A stretch of DNA of 64,000 bases from Candidatus Acidianus copahuensis. GTDB taxonomy: Archaea > Thermoproteota > Thermoprotei_A > Sulfolobales > Sulfolobaceae. The translations under genes were made by a program, and so were the position numbers. Position 1 is the first letter of the stretch. The number at the start of each line of letters is the position of its first letter. The stretch spans positions 1-64,000 of the forward strand of contig NZ_JFZT01000019.1 of assembly GCF_000632495.1 (NCBI RefSeq), given 5' to 3'. Below the pieces are notes generated by a model. The model made no database searches. It was not told the DNA's origin and saw only the letters and a list, made by a program, of their open reading frames with translations. Positions 44,420-52,333 of this stretch are shown in pieces.

Positions 44420-44929
44420 ATGCCAGGGAAGAAGAAATATTCAGATATATTTGATTATTTTGATGAGTGGATTAATGAAATAGAAAGAGAATTTGAGGAA
44501 ACTGAGAAGAGATTACTAAGCGAAGCCCAGAAAGGTGATAAGAATGGACCTTATGTGTATGGCTTTAGTGTAACTATTGGACCAGATGGAAAGCCCGTTG
44601 TAGAAGAATTTGGAAATATAAAGAGGGCTGGGAATAGACCATTAATATCAGAGGAAAGAGAACCTCTTGTAGATGTAATTGAGAAAGGGGAAGAGGTAAG
44701 ACTCATAGCAGAAATGCCTGGAGTTGATAAGGAAAATATAAAAGTTAAGGTAAACGATAACGTAATAGTTCTCTCGGCTCAACAAGGAGACAAAAAGTAC
44801 TATAAGGAAGTTGAACTTCCTTCACCTGTAGATGAGAGTTCAGCAAAGGCGAATTATAAGAACGGAGTATTAGAAATAGTCTTTAAGAAGAAGGCTGCAG
44901 TTCAGGGGAAAGAGATAAAAGTTGAGTAA
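44420..44929 (+). CDS. hsp20: Small heat-shock protein (Hsp20/alpha-crystallin)
   Basis: The 169 residues hold a charged N-terminal arm (about 1-70) and an alpha-crystallin domain: PLVDVIEKGEEVRLIAEMPGVDKENIKVKV near 93-122 (by position), then the GVLEIVFKK strand. Members form oligomers that hold unfolding proteins. The C-terminal I-x-I/V anchoring motif is represented by KEIKVE. The 3' 60 nt are overlapped by the opposing ZPR1 gene. Confidence 0.93.
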   Translation: MPGKKKYSDIFDYFDEWINEIEREFEETEKRLLSEAQKGDKNGPYVYGFSVTIGPDGKPVVEEFGNIKRAGNRPLISEEREPLVDVIEKGEEVRLIAEMPGVDKENIKVKVNDNVIVLSAQQGDKKYYKEVELPSPVDESSAKANYKNGVLEIVFKKKAAVQGKEIKVE

Positions 44930-45409
44930 TTTTTGTTTTTTACTTTTTATAAAGCTTGTTCCTGAAGTATCTTCTATAATTAAGGTGAATTTTTTCTTTC
45001 CGTCCTTAGCGTTTTTAATATCTTGACATCTTCCATTATCGCATAGAGAACCTAGATTTTCTAGAATTTCATCTAGAATTCCTTCAACTGTAGTAAAACT
45101 TCCTTGTGATACATCTTTTGAAATCACCTCAATACTAAGCTCTGGAATTATCAGGTTACCAAAGGGAGATCTATATACTATAATATTGAGATCCTCCTCA
45201 TTTTCAACAGAAAGTTCGAGCCTTTTAGGATGAGAGTGTTCATAAGGCTTCACATCTCTATATCTATAATGACAATTTTCACACTCCCAGTTGGAGAGAA
45301 CCATTTCTCCTACCTCGCCAGCATCATAAAGGTAGTCCTTAGCTAGAAGGGTGTCCATCCCACAAATCGGACATTTTAGCCTTTGATCAAAAATTAGTTT
45401 AGGTTCCAT
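44870..45409 (-). CDS. ZPR1 zinc-finger protein
   Basis: This protein of about 179 residues is the archaeal single-unit ZPR1 type: a four-Cys finger (C13-x2-C16, C43-x2-C46; CPICGMDTL and WECENCHYR) and the A/B beta domain (NIIVYRSPFGNLIIPELSIEV). Eukaryotic ZPR1 binds eEF1A; an archaeal elongation-factor partner is plausible. I start at the ATG at 45409 rather than an upstream TTG. The last ~20 residues are hydrophobic and overlap hsp20 on the other strand, so they may be a recent extension. Confidence 0.88.
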   Translation of the reverse strand: MEPKLIFDQRLKCPICGMDTLLAKDYLYDAGEVGEMVLSNWECENCHYRYRDVKPYEHSHPKRLELSVENEEDLNIIVYRSPFGNLIIPELSIEVISKDVSQGSFTTVEGILDEILENLGSLCDNGRCQDIKNAKDGKKKFTLIIEDTSGTSFIKSKKQKLLNFYLFPLNCSLLLKDYF

Positions 45410-45467
45410 ACTCTCAACCAAAGCTTATTTGGTAGTATTGATAATATTTTACTCAAAAAGTGATGAA

Positions 45468-47051
45468 ATGAAGTATCCACGAGAGAATGATGTGGGGAAA
45501 ATAGAATATAAACTTATCTTATCAAACGTTACAGAACAGAGACTTCAAGAATTAGCCTCTCAAATGAAATTTAGATTAGAGGAGGGCGGAGGAGAAGCAA
45601 TATACGTTGTTGGAGTAAGTGATGATGGGGAAGTAATAGGCCTAGATATACAGTCTCTTAACAATACTATTACGTCTTTAGAGAAGATAGCATCTATGAT
45701 AAATGCGGTAATAGCTCACAAAAGAGTTGTTGAAGTAAAGAAAACCAGATATGTTGGCGAAGTTCTAGTTAGGCTTCATAAGGCTGAAGTTCCCTTGGAA
45801 ATTAATCTTGCTGTGATGGGTCACGTTAATGCGGGAAAAAGTACAGTTACTGGTTCGTTAATTCTAGGAAAGTTAGATGATGGTAATGGATCTCTCAGGT
45901 CCATGATTGCTAGATATCTCCATGAAGTAATAAGTGGTAGGACTTCGTCCATAACAATGAGAATCTTGGGATTTAATGACAAAGGAGAGATAACCAATCA
46001 TCAATGTAGAGATCCTATGGATGAAGCGGAAGTTACGATAAGGAGTAGCAAGGTATTAAGATTAATAGACTTGGGAGGACATGAAAGGTATTTAAGGACC
46101 ACGCTTAAGGGTTTGATGGGATATGAGACAGATTATGTTATGCTCGTAGTTGGAGGAGATGACGGATTAAGTATTATGGGTAGAGAGCATTTAGCTGTTG
46201 CATCAGTTCTAAAATATCCTATTTTTATTGTTATAACAAAAGTGGATAAATATCCTAAAGAAAAAATTAATGCAATTGAAGAAGATATTAAGAACGTTAT
46301 GAAGATTCCAGGAATAAACAGGTTAGTTATGGAGGTTCAGGACGACAACGATTTACTCACTGCAATTTTAGGCTTAAAAACTGGGAGAGTTGTGCCTATA
46401 TTTAAGATATCGAATGTGAGTGGGATGAACGTAGATCTTCTAACTAGATTCCTTTACCTTTTACCTCCAAGAAAATCATACGGTAGATCCGGAGAACCAT
46501 TAGTTTACATTGATGAAGTTTATAATGTAACAGGAACGGGACCTGTTGTTTTAGGTTCCGTAATAAGAGGAGTAATGAAGGAGAACGATATTGTTTACCT
46601 TGGTCCATTAAACGACGGTAATTTCATCCAGGTAAGGGTAAAGAGCATACAGGTAAATAGAGTTTTCGTCGATAAGGTAAGGGAAGGGAGCATAGCTACT
46701 TTTGCAGTTCAAGGCGTTCAGAAAGAGATAATTAGGAAAGGTATGATATTGATTAAGGATAAAAAACCTAAAGCAGTGAACGAGTTTAAGGCAAAGGTAA
46801 TTGTTCTTCATCACCCCACGACAATAAGAGAAGGCTATGTTGCTACTCTCCACATGTATACAATTAGACAAGCTGTACGATTTGAGAGAATACAAAATAA
46901 GTTTCTTAGATCCGGAGAAAGTTCAGAGGTCGAGATGAGGTTTCTATATAAACCAGAATATATAGAAAATGGACAAATATTCGTATTCAGAGAAGGAAGA
47001 ACAAGAGGGCTAGGAATTGTTAGCTCTATCGATTCCAGCAATAGTGCATGA
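45468..47051 (+). CDS. GTPBP1-like translational GTPase
   Basis: This protein of about 527 residues has a ~115-residue N-terminal domain, then a G domain with G1 GHVNAGKST (about 117-125), G3 DLGGHERYL and G4 TKVD, then EF-Tu-like domains II and III. It belongs to the archaeal GTPBP1/GTPBP2 family related to EF-1A, proposed to act in ribosome or mRNA quality control. I use the ATG at 45468 (MKYPREND), since the 13 residues upstream are non-conserved in character. It is divergent from ZPR1, a protein whose relatives bind EF1A. Confidence 0.85.
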   Translation: MKYPRENDVGKIEYKLILSNVTEQRLQELASQMKFRLEEGGGEAIYVVGVSDDGEVIGLDIQSLNNTITSLEKIASMINAVIAHKRVVEVKKTRYVGEVLVRLHKAEVPLEINLAVMGHVNAGKSTVTGSLILGKLDDGNGSLRSMIARYLHEVISGRTSSITMRILGFNDKGEITNHQCRDPMDEAEVTIRSSKVLRLIDLGGHERYLRTTLKGLMGYETDYVMLVVGGDDGLSIMGREHLAVASVLKYPIFIVITKVDKYPKEKINAIEEDIKNVMKIPGINRLVMEVQDDNDLLTAILGLKTGRVVPIFKISNVSGMNVDLLTRFLYLLPPRKSYGRSGEPLVYIDEVYNVTGTGPVVLGSVIRGVMKENDIVYLGPLNDGNFIQVRVKSIQVNRVFVDKVREGSIATFAVQGVQKEIIRKGMILIKDKKPKAVNEFKAKVIVLHHPTTIREGYVATLHMYTIRQAVRFERIQNKFLRSGESSEVEMRFLYKPEYIENGQIFVFREGRTRGLGIVSSIDSSNSA

Positions 47052-47432
47052 TATTATTTTCTTTGTGATATCCTCTGCTTGAGACGAGATTGTTTTTTCT
47101 AGAGCCTTCGATAAAGAACCAGAAATCTCGTATTCCGCTGTCCATTTTATTTCCTTCTCTTCTACTTTAACGTTTGTTGTAAGGTTGACTTTTATCCCAG
47201 GTCCTAATATTTCCATTTTATTAATTACATTATCATCGGCAATACTATGTTCCTTTACTGTTCCTTCAAGTTCTACCTTTAGAGGTCCTATGCTTGCATG
47301 AACTGTAAAGTTTTTTCCATTTATTTCCTCAATTCCTGGAGTACACTTTAGAAGATTTACATAATTACTAAAGAACTGTAAAGCTTTTTCTTTGTTAGCT
47401 GGATTTTTTTCAGTACCGGATAATTTAGACAT
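47010..47432 (-). CDS. CoxG-family (SRPBCC) protein, copy 2
   Basis: This 140-residue START-like fold has the CoxG pattern YVNLLKCTPGIEEINGKNFTVHASIG. CoxG proteins aid membrane attachment or maturation of CO-dehydrogenase-type enzymes. It directly follows and overlaps (8 nt) a second, similar CoxG gene, so the two arose by duplication. Its 3' end overlaps the GTPase gene by 42 nt. Confidence 0.82.
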   Translation of the reverse strand: MSKLSGTEKNPANKEKALQFFSNYVNLLKCTPGIEEINGKNFTVHASIGPLKVELEGTVKEHSIADDNVINKMEILGPGIKVNLTTNVKVEEKEIKWTAEYEISGSLSKALEKTISSQAEDITKKIISCTIAGIDRANNS

Positions 47433-47850
47433 GTTTCTCTACCTTAGACTTGATGCATTCAAATAATTCTCCTATCATCTTATTTAGAGCTGGTTCCATA
47501 AGCCTAGCACCTACTGATGCGAGTACTCCTGAAACTTTAACTTCAGCGTCATACGAGATCTTCTTATCTTCTACTTGAACTTTAGCTTCCACATCAACAT
47601 TGCTGTTCATACCGTTTCCTTTAGCAGATATCTGAAAACCGTTTTCCGTTACATTAATGAACTTTAGAGATGCCTTATACTCTCCTTTTATAAAACCAAT
47701 ACCAGCTGAACCAACTACTTTGTAGCTATCCCCTTCCTTAGACACATTTTTTATCCCTGGAAAGCAATAAACTACTTCCTCAAAATTGTTTACTAAGCTC
47801 ATTATTTCCTTTTTTGAGGAGTTTACTTCTACTGAACCCTGATATCTCAT
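47425..47850 (-). CDS. CoxG-family (SRPBCC) protein, copy 1
   Basis: This 141-residue protein of the same fold (VNNFEEVVYCFPGIKNVSKEGDSYKV, GNGMNSNVDVEAKV) is complete and close to its tandem partner in layout. It is divergent from the MobA-like transferase with about 30 nt between starts. The oxidoreductase subunit genes lie less than 1 kb away on the same strand. Confidence 0.85.
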   Translation of the reverse strand: MRYQGSVEVNSSKKEIMSLVNNFEEVVYCFPGIKNVSKEGDSYKVVGSAGIGFIKGEYKASLKFINVTENGFQISAKGNGMNSNVDVEAKVQVEDKKISYDAEVKVSGVLASVGARLMEPALNKMIGELFECIKSKVEKHV

Positions 47851-47880
47851 AATTCATTATAGTATGTCTCAAAAATATAT

Positions 47881-48429
47881 TTGATGAAAATAGGCGCAGT
47901 CATTTTAGCTGCAGGAGAAGGAAAAAGGTTTGGAAGTAATAAGTTGCTAGCTAACATAAAGGGTAAGGTAGTCGTACAATATGTTCTTGATGCAGTGAAT
48001 ATGGAAAGAGTTATAGTTGTAGGTAAATACGCAAAGGATCTCGTTGAAGTAATAAAAAATGATGTAGTTATATATAACCCAAGATGGAGCGAAGGAATTA
48101 GCACATCACTAAAATTGGGAATTAGATTTTTCCTTGATTACGATGGTGTGTTAGTAGCTTTAGGAGATATGCCTTTCATAACAAGGGAAACAGTGAATAG
48201 TATTACATCAAAATTTAGTAATGAATGCGAAGCGGTAGTGCCTACTTATCGCGGGATGTGGGGAAATCCAGTTATTCTCAGTAAAAGCCTTTTTCCTGAT
48301 GTAATGAAGATTGAGGGTGATATAGGCGCTAAAGTAGTGTTAAGGCAAAGGGAAAAAATATGTAAAGTTGAACTTGGAGAAGAGGTAGTAAAGGACATCG
48401 ACACTATTTCGGATTTGCCTTCATCTTAG
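47881..48429 (+). CDS. MobA-like nucleotidyltransferase (molybdenum cofactor cytidylyl/guanylyl transfer)
   Basis: This 182-residue GT-A-fold transferase opens with GAVILAAGEGKRFGSNKLLANIKGK (by position 4-28) and has the metal Asp in LVALGDMPFI. MocA/MobA-type enzymes attach CMP or GMP to molybdopterin; enzymes of the CO-dehydrogenase family use the CMP form. It stands between the coxG pair and the small and medium oxidoreductase subunits, so MocA-type specificity is favoured. Confidence 0.85.
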   Translation: MMKIGAVILAAGEGKRFGSNKLLANIKGKVVVQYVLDAVNMERVIVVGKYAKDLVEVIKNDVVIYNPRWSEGISTSLKLGIRFFLDYDGVLVALGDMPFITRETVNSITSKFSNECEAVVPTYRGMWGNPVILSKSLFPDVMKIEGDIGAKVVLRQREKICKVELGEEVVKDIDTISDLPSS

Positions 48430-48901
48430 TGGATGCTTCTTTAATTGCCTCAACTATATTTTGATAACCAGTACATCTACATAGATTACCTGATATTCCT
48501 TCTCTTATTTCTTCTTCTGTCGGATTAGGATTTTGTGAGAGGAACCAAAGTGATTCCATTATCATTCCTGGAGTGCAATAACCACATTGAAGTGCATGTT
48601 TTTCCCAGAAAGCTTCCTGAATTGGATGAAGTTTTCCATCCTTAGCTAGCCCTTCAATAGTTAAGATTTCTGATCCATCGGCCTCAACTCCTAGAACTGT
48701 ACATGATTTCACTGACTTTCCGTTCATTATAATTGTACACGCGCCACAGTTGCTTGTATCGCATCCGATGTGAACACCAGTAAATCCCAGATCCCTTAAA
48801 ACATGAACAAGAAGTCTTCTTGGTTCAACCTCTGTTTCGTAATCCTTTCCGTTTATCTTAAGGTGAATTTTTGTCTTTTGATCAGGTTCTATAACTTTCA
48901 T
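48404..48901 (-). CDS. cutC: Aldehyde/glyceraldehyde oxidoreductase small (2Fe-2S) subunit
   Basis: This 165-residue protein has a plant-type 2Fe-2S site (GCDTSNCGACTI with a fourth Cys further on) and an all-helical second 2Fe-2S domain (QCGYCTPGM, LCRCTGYQN), as in CoxS/CutC. It passes electrons from the Mo site to the FAD subunit. The medium subunit lies 5 nt upstream. The large Mo-binding subunit is not in this window. The symbol follows the Sulfolobus glyceraldehyde oxidoreductase usage and substrate is not proven. Confidence 0.88.
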   Translation of the reverse strand: MKVIEPDQKTKIHLKINGKDYETEVEPRRLLVHVLRDLGFTGVHIGCDTSNCGACTIIMNGKSVKSCTVLGVEADGSEILTIEGLAKDGKLHPIQEAFWEKHALQCGYCTPGMIMESLWFLSQNPNPTEEEIREGISGNLCRCTGYQNIVEAIKEASTKMKANPK

Positions 48902-48906
48902 CTAAA

Positions 48907-49758
48907 TCACCTTTTGAGAGCCTCTAGAATAGCTCTCTTCGCCATAACTTTTGTTACCTTCTTTTTATATTCTGCTGAACCTCTAATATCGGATACTGGA
49001 TTCGCGTAATCCATAACTTTAGCTGAAGCTTTTTCGATAATTTCTTCAGAGATCCTAGTATCTTTTAGCATGTTTTCAGCTTCTGTAGCTCTAACTGCTG
49101 TATTGTTTACAGCTGTTAGACCTATTCTTACGTCCTTAATCGACTCTCCATCAGTCTTAAGAAGGACAGCTACTCCTACTATAGCGTAATCTCCGGCCTT
49201 CCTTTCTAACTTTTGATATGAGAATTTATAGTCCTTAAATGCTGGAACAATTATTTCAGTAACTAGCTCTCCTGGATTAAGATCTGGAGTGAACATATCC
49301 TTTGCGAAGTCCTTAAATGAGACAGTTCTCTCAGTCTTTCCTTTGACTTTTACTTTTGCATCCATAGCTATAAGTGATGCTGGATAGTCTGCTGATGGAT
49401 CAAGTTGAGAAATTACTCCCCCTATAGTCCCCATATTTCTGACTTGGGGATCTGCTATCTTGGTTGCAGTTTCACTGAGTAAAGGAATATTTGCTTTACT
49501 TATCTCATAATGAGTGCTGAGAGAACCTATTCTAATCTCATCACTTCCAGGAGAAATAAAATGTAAATTGCTTATCCTTCTAATGTCAACGAGATATGAC
49601 GGTCTTATAATTCTAAGCTTCAGCATAGGAATTAAGCTATGCCCTCCAGCTAGAGCCTTAGCATCTTCGTGTTTTTCTAAGAAATCAGTAGCCTCTTCTA
49701 AGTTTTCGGCTATTACATATCCCAATTTTGGCGGGTACATAAGGAAGAGTCTCCCCAT
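48907..49758 (-). CDS. cutB: Aldehyde/glyceraldehyde oxidoreductase medium (FAD) subunit
   Basis: This 283-residue CoxM/CutB-type FAD protein shows ALAGGHSLIPMLKLRI near 35-50, the TIGGVISQLDPSADYPASLIA loop and a C-terminal CO_deh_flav_C domain. Two ATGs are possible (49758, or 49740 giving MYPPKLGYV, which looks more like the family start). It transfers electrons onward from the small subunit. In Sulfolobales such an enzyme oxidises glyceraldehyde in the branched Entner-Doudoroff pathway. Confidence 0.9.
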   Translation of the reverse strand: MGRLFLMYPPKLGYVIAENLEEATDFLEKHEDAKALAGGHSLIPMLKLRIIRPSYLVDIRRISNLHFISPGSDEIRIGSLSTHYEISKANIPLLSETATKIADPQVRNMGTIGGVISQLDPSADYPASLIAMDAKVKVKGKTERTVSFKDFAKDMFTPDLNPGELVTEIIVPAFKDYKFSYQKLERKAGDYAIVGVAVLLKTDGESIKDVRIGLTAVNNTAVRATEAENMLKDTRISEEIIEKASAKVMDYANPVSDIRGSAEYKKKVTKVMAKRAILEALKR

Positions 49759-49769
49759 AAATTAAATAT

Positions 49770-49910
49770 TTATTTCTTGTTTGCGTACTTCTCGGGATTC
49801 TTTTTAAATTCGGCCATACACATTGGGCTACAAAAGTAGAACGTATTTCCCTTATAGGTATACTTATACGTAGTATCCTTTACTTCATCTCCACAAACAG
49901 GATCCTTCAT
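49770..49910 (-). CDS. YHS-domain mini-protein (46 residues)
   Basis: On the minus strand an ATG at 49910 encodes MKDPVCGDEVKDTTYKY...FYFCSPMCMAEFKKNPEKY and a Lys-rich end. Cys6 plus the FCSPMC pair and the F-x2-NP-x-KY ending define a YHS/TRASH-type metal-binding domain. It lies between cutB and the SUMT gene on the same strand and may bind metal ions for, or sense metal near, the oxidoreductase. It is short enough to be missed by gene callers. Confidence 0.85.
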   Translation of the reverse strand: MKDPVCGDEVKDTTYKYTYKGNTFYFCSPMCMAEFKKNPEKYANKK

Positions 49911-49916
49911 AATTTT

Positions 49917-50639
49917 TTATGAGATCTTCCATAATTTATTTCTTAGTTCTATCACTTCACCTACAAGTATGATCGCAGGAGGTCTAATGTCGTTATCTTT
50001 TGCTGTAATGTGTAGTCTATCAAGGGTTGATATAAACACTCTTTGAGATTTTGTTGTTCCATTTTCTATTATAGCTACTGGAACATCTCCCGATCTAACT
50101 TTAAGTAGTTCTTTTCTAATCTCGTCTATTCTTTCAACCCCCATCAAAATTATAAGCGTTCCTTTCTTGGGAACATAGTCTAAATTTATTGGGCTTCCTT
50201 CTGCTCTTGTTCCCGTAATCACGGTAAAACCTGAGGAAAACCATCTACTCGTAACGGGGATCCCTGCATATGCAGGTACAGCTATGGCACTTGTTATTCC
50301 CGGGATCACTTCACATTCTATTCCATGTTCAGCCGCATATACGCATTCCTCTTCCCCTCTTCCAAAAACATATGGATCTCCGCCCTTTAGTCTGGTCACT
50401 ATTTCCTTTTCTTTCGCTTTTCTAACTAGAAGTTCATTTATTTTGTCTTGAAGACTTGCATCTCCTATGCCCTTTCCGTAATAGATAAGTTCCGCATCAC
50501 CTTTACAGTAGCTTAAAATTTCTTTAGGAATTAGTTTATCGTAAATCACTACGTCAGATTTCCTTAAGATCTCAATACCCTTAACTGTAATTAGTCCTGG
50601 ATCACCAGGACCTGATCCTACCAAGTAAATCTTACCCAT
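49917..50639 (-). CDS. cobA: Uroporphyrinogen-III C-methyltransferase (SUMT)
   Basis: This 240-residue SAM enzyme makes precorrin-2 for B12 and siroheme/heme d1-type pathways. Motifs are LVGSGPGDPGLITVKG at the N-terminus, VTRLKGGDPYVFGRGEEE near 82-98, PGITSAIAVPAYAGIPVTSR and a C-terminal VGEVIEL. B12 is needed by the methylmalonyl-CoA mutase in this window. Its ATG overlaps the stop of the membrane-protein gene. Confidence 0.94.
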   Translation of the reverse strand: MGKIYLVGSGPGDPGLITVKGIEILRKSDVVIYDKLIPKEILSYCKGDAELIYYGKGIGDASLQDKINELLVRKAKEKEIVTRLKGGDPYVFGRGEEECVYAAEHGIECEVIPGITSAIAVPAYAGIPVTSRWFSSGFTVITGTRAEGSPINLDYVPKKGTLIILMGVERIDEIRKELLKVRSGDVPVAIIENGTTKSQRVFISTLDRLHITAKDNDIRPPAIILVGEVIELRNKLWKIS

Positions 50640-51226
50640 TAAATAGCATTTACTTTTTTGATAATATAAAATGCAAATAGTATTCCTTCTAAGAATTTTA
50701 CGCTATAGATGTATACTAAGATATCGTTCAGTAAAACTCCTTGTTGGACATGAAAAAGAACTGAAAAGATATAGATTAACATGATGAGAAAAATATCGGC
50801 CGCAAATCCAAGGCTAAATATTATGACTTTTTCTACAAACTTAAGAGAAGGAATAAAATAACCGGCAATAAATCCCCCAATGAATTCTGATAAGAACGCA
50901 AGAAAATAGATCACGGGATAGTGCAATGTTATGGAATATGCAAATGGAGTCAACCAAGGAATTATAAGCAATGCTGAAACAAGAAAGCCTATCCAAGCCT
51001 TTCTCCTCATGGCTAGAGACATTATGGGTATTTCAGCATCATCGAATGTTACCATCTTTTCCTTTGGCGTTGATGTGTAAATAGTATACCAACCTAAAAG
51101 TCCTCCTCCTAAAATTGGCCCTTGATAGGAAAGAAACCTACTTAGGGGATCTCCTATAACGTAAACAATTCCGGTTAACGTTAATATTATTATAGAAGTG
51201 TATAAGGCAACCGAAGTTTTTCTCAT
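50639..51226 (-). CDS. Polytopic membrane protein of unknown function
   Basis: The 195 residues contain about six hydrophobic helices (roughly 5-28, 34-50, 74-92, 98-122, 130-155, 165-190) and a short basic loop with MRRKAW. No family is recognised. It is locked between the TusA-like gene (4-nt overlap) and SUMT (1-nt overlap), so it is part of the same operon. Confidence 0.65.
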   Translation of the reverse strand: MRKTSVALYTSIIILTLTGIVYVIGDPLSRFLSYQGPILGGGLLGWYTIYTSTPKEKMVTFDDAEIPIMSLAMRRKAWIGFLVSALLIIPWLTPFAYSITLHYPVIYFLAFLSEFIGGFIAGYFIPSLKFVEKVIIFSLGFAADIFLIMLIYIFSVLFHVQQGVLLNDILVYIYSVKFLEGILFAFYIIKKVNAI

Positions 51227-51462
51227 GGTAGAAATATCTCATATATTATCTTATTTCCTTTTAAGGTCTTGTTAAGTATTTTTACACCCTTTTCTTGCAT
51301 TGCTGCAGCCCACATTTCTACTTGATCTGCCTGAACTCCTTCCTGGGCTATTACGCTAACCTTTTGGTTTCCTCCCACTTCAAGCCAAAACTTCATTAGA
51401 GTAAGGGCAGGAGAATTTGAACCACATCCGCCTGACTGGTTGCTCAAGTCTAGATCTGTCAT
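51223..51462 (-). CDS. TusA-like small protein, variant active site
   Basis: This protein of about 79 residues has the strand-helix pattern of the TusA/SirA fold (DLSNQSGGCGSNSPALTLMKFW at 4-25 by position, KVSVIAQEG, ADQVEMWAAAMQEKG, YEIFLP). Instead of the CPxP motif it carries GGCGSNSP, so the sulfur-carrying Cys is shifted. Assignment is by fold pattern only. It starts within the SIS gene's stop region. Confidence 0.55.
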   Translation of the reverse strand: MTDLDLSNQSGGCGSNSPALTLMKFWLEVGGNQKVSVIAQEGVQADQVEMWAAAMQEKGVKILNKTLKGNKIIYEIFLP

Positions 51463-51467
51463 ATTGA

Positions 51468-52292
51468 TCAATATATCATCTTAGAGCTTAAGTCTAATAT
51501 TTTTTTATCAGATAAAAAGAATGGTTTCTCGAGTCTTTCCTTTTTTGCAGTCTCAATTATAGCCTTTATTATGAATTTTGCGTTACAGAATGCGCCCATG
51601 CAAGGTGTTAAGTGGACTTCAGTAAAATCAATTCCTTCTGAGAGATCCCTTTCTCTTTTATCTCCACTTGATAAAATGAATATTTGTCTTTTTCTTGTAG
51701 AAAAAATAGGAGAATGGCAAAATTGTTCTAATCTCTCGTAATTTGATGATCTTCCAAAAATCTCTGCTAATTTGAGATAAGCGAAGTAAGCTATTCCATA
51801 ATTCTCGTTACTTCCCACAAAGAAAGGTGAGGAATCTAATGTAACTACTCCATCAGGCTCTTCTTCATCCTCTTCTTCTCCAGCTAATGAATATAGAGCA
51901 CTTAATGAAAGTAAAAAGGAAAGAGAACCAGGTAAGGTAATACTTGATCTATAGGGCAAGTCAATAGTCTCATCTGCTAGTGTTGCTAGTTGTGACGAAC
52001 GATTAGCGGTAATTGCAATTATTTTTGTCCTTCCCTTAAATTTTTTTACTAACTCTATGTTAGTTTTAGGCTTTCCTGATACTGATAAAACTATTAAAGG
52101 CATATTAAGTTGGGCTTTCATTGCCTCATATGGATCTATGGCGATAAATCTTCCGTTAGTCTTTCCTTGTATGCTTAGAGCTGCGGCATAGGAATCCCCT
52201 GCTCCTGTTACATACGCTTTCTCGACTCTACTTGGTGTAGAAACCTTAGAATAACTATTTAGTTCTTTTTCCATCAATCTTGCTAACTCCAT
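51468..52292 (-). CDS. SIS-domain sugar isomerase-like protein
   Basis: The 274 residues have two SIS lobes: VTGAGDSYAAALSIQGK near 30-45, IVLSVSGKPKTNIELVKKFKG (substrate Ser/Thr loop) and a second half with ILSSGDKRERDL. SIS proteins bind phospho-sugars as isomerases or regulators (GlmS or phosphoglucose/mannose isomerase-like). It is divergent from the amidohydrolase-like gene with about 40 nt between starts. Confidence 0.8.
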   Translation of the reverse strand: MELARLMEKELNSYSKVSTPSRVEKAYVTGAGDSYAAALSIQGKTNGRFIAIDPYEAMKAQLNMPLIVLSVSGKPKTNIELVKKFKGRTKIIAITANRSSQLATLADETIDLPYRSSITLPGSLSFLLSLSALYSLAGEEEDEEEPDGVVTLDSSPFFVGSNENYGIAYFAYLKLAEIFGRSSNYERLEQFCHSPIFSTRKRQIFILSSGDKRERDLSEGIDFTEVHLTPCMGAFCNAKFIIKAIIETAKKERLEKPFFLSDKKILDLSSKMIY

Positions 52293-52333
52293 ATCCCTAA
52301 GTTATAAAATCCCAAAATCGGATTTAAGTTGAA

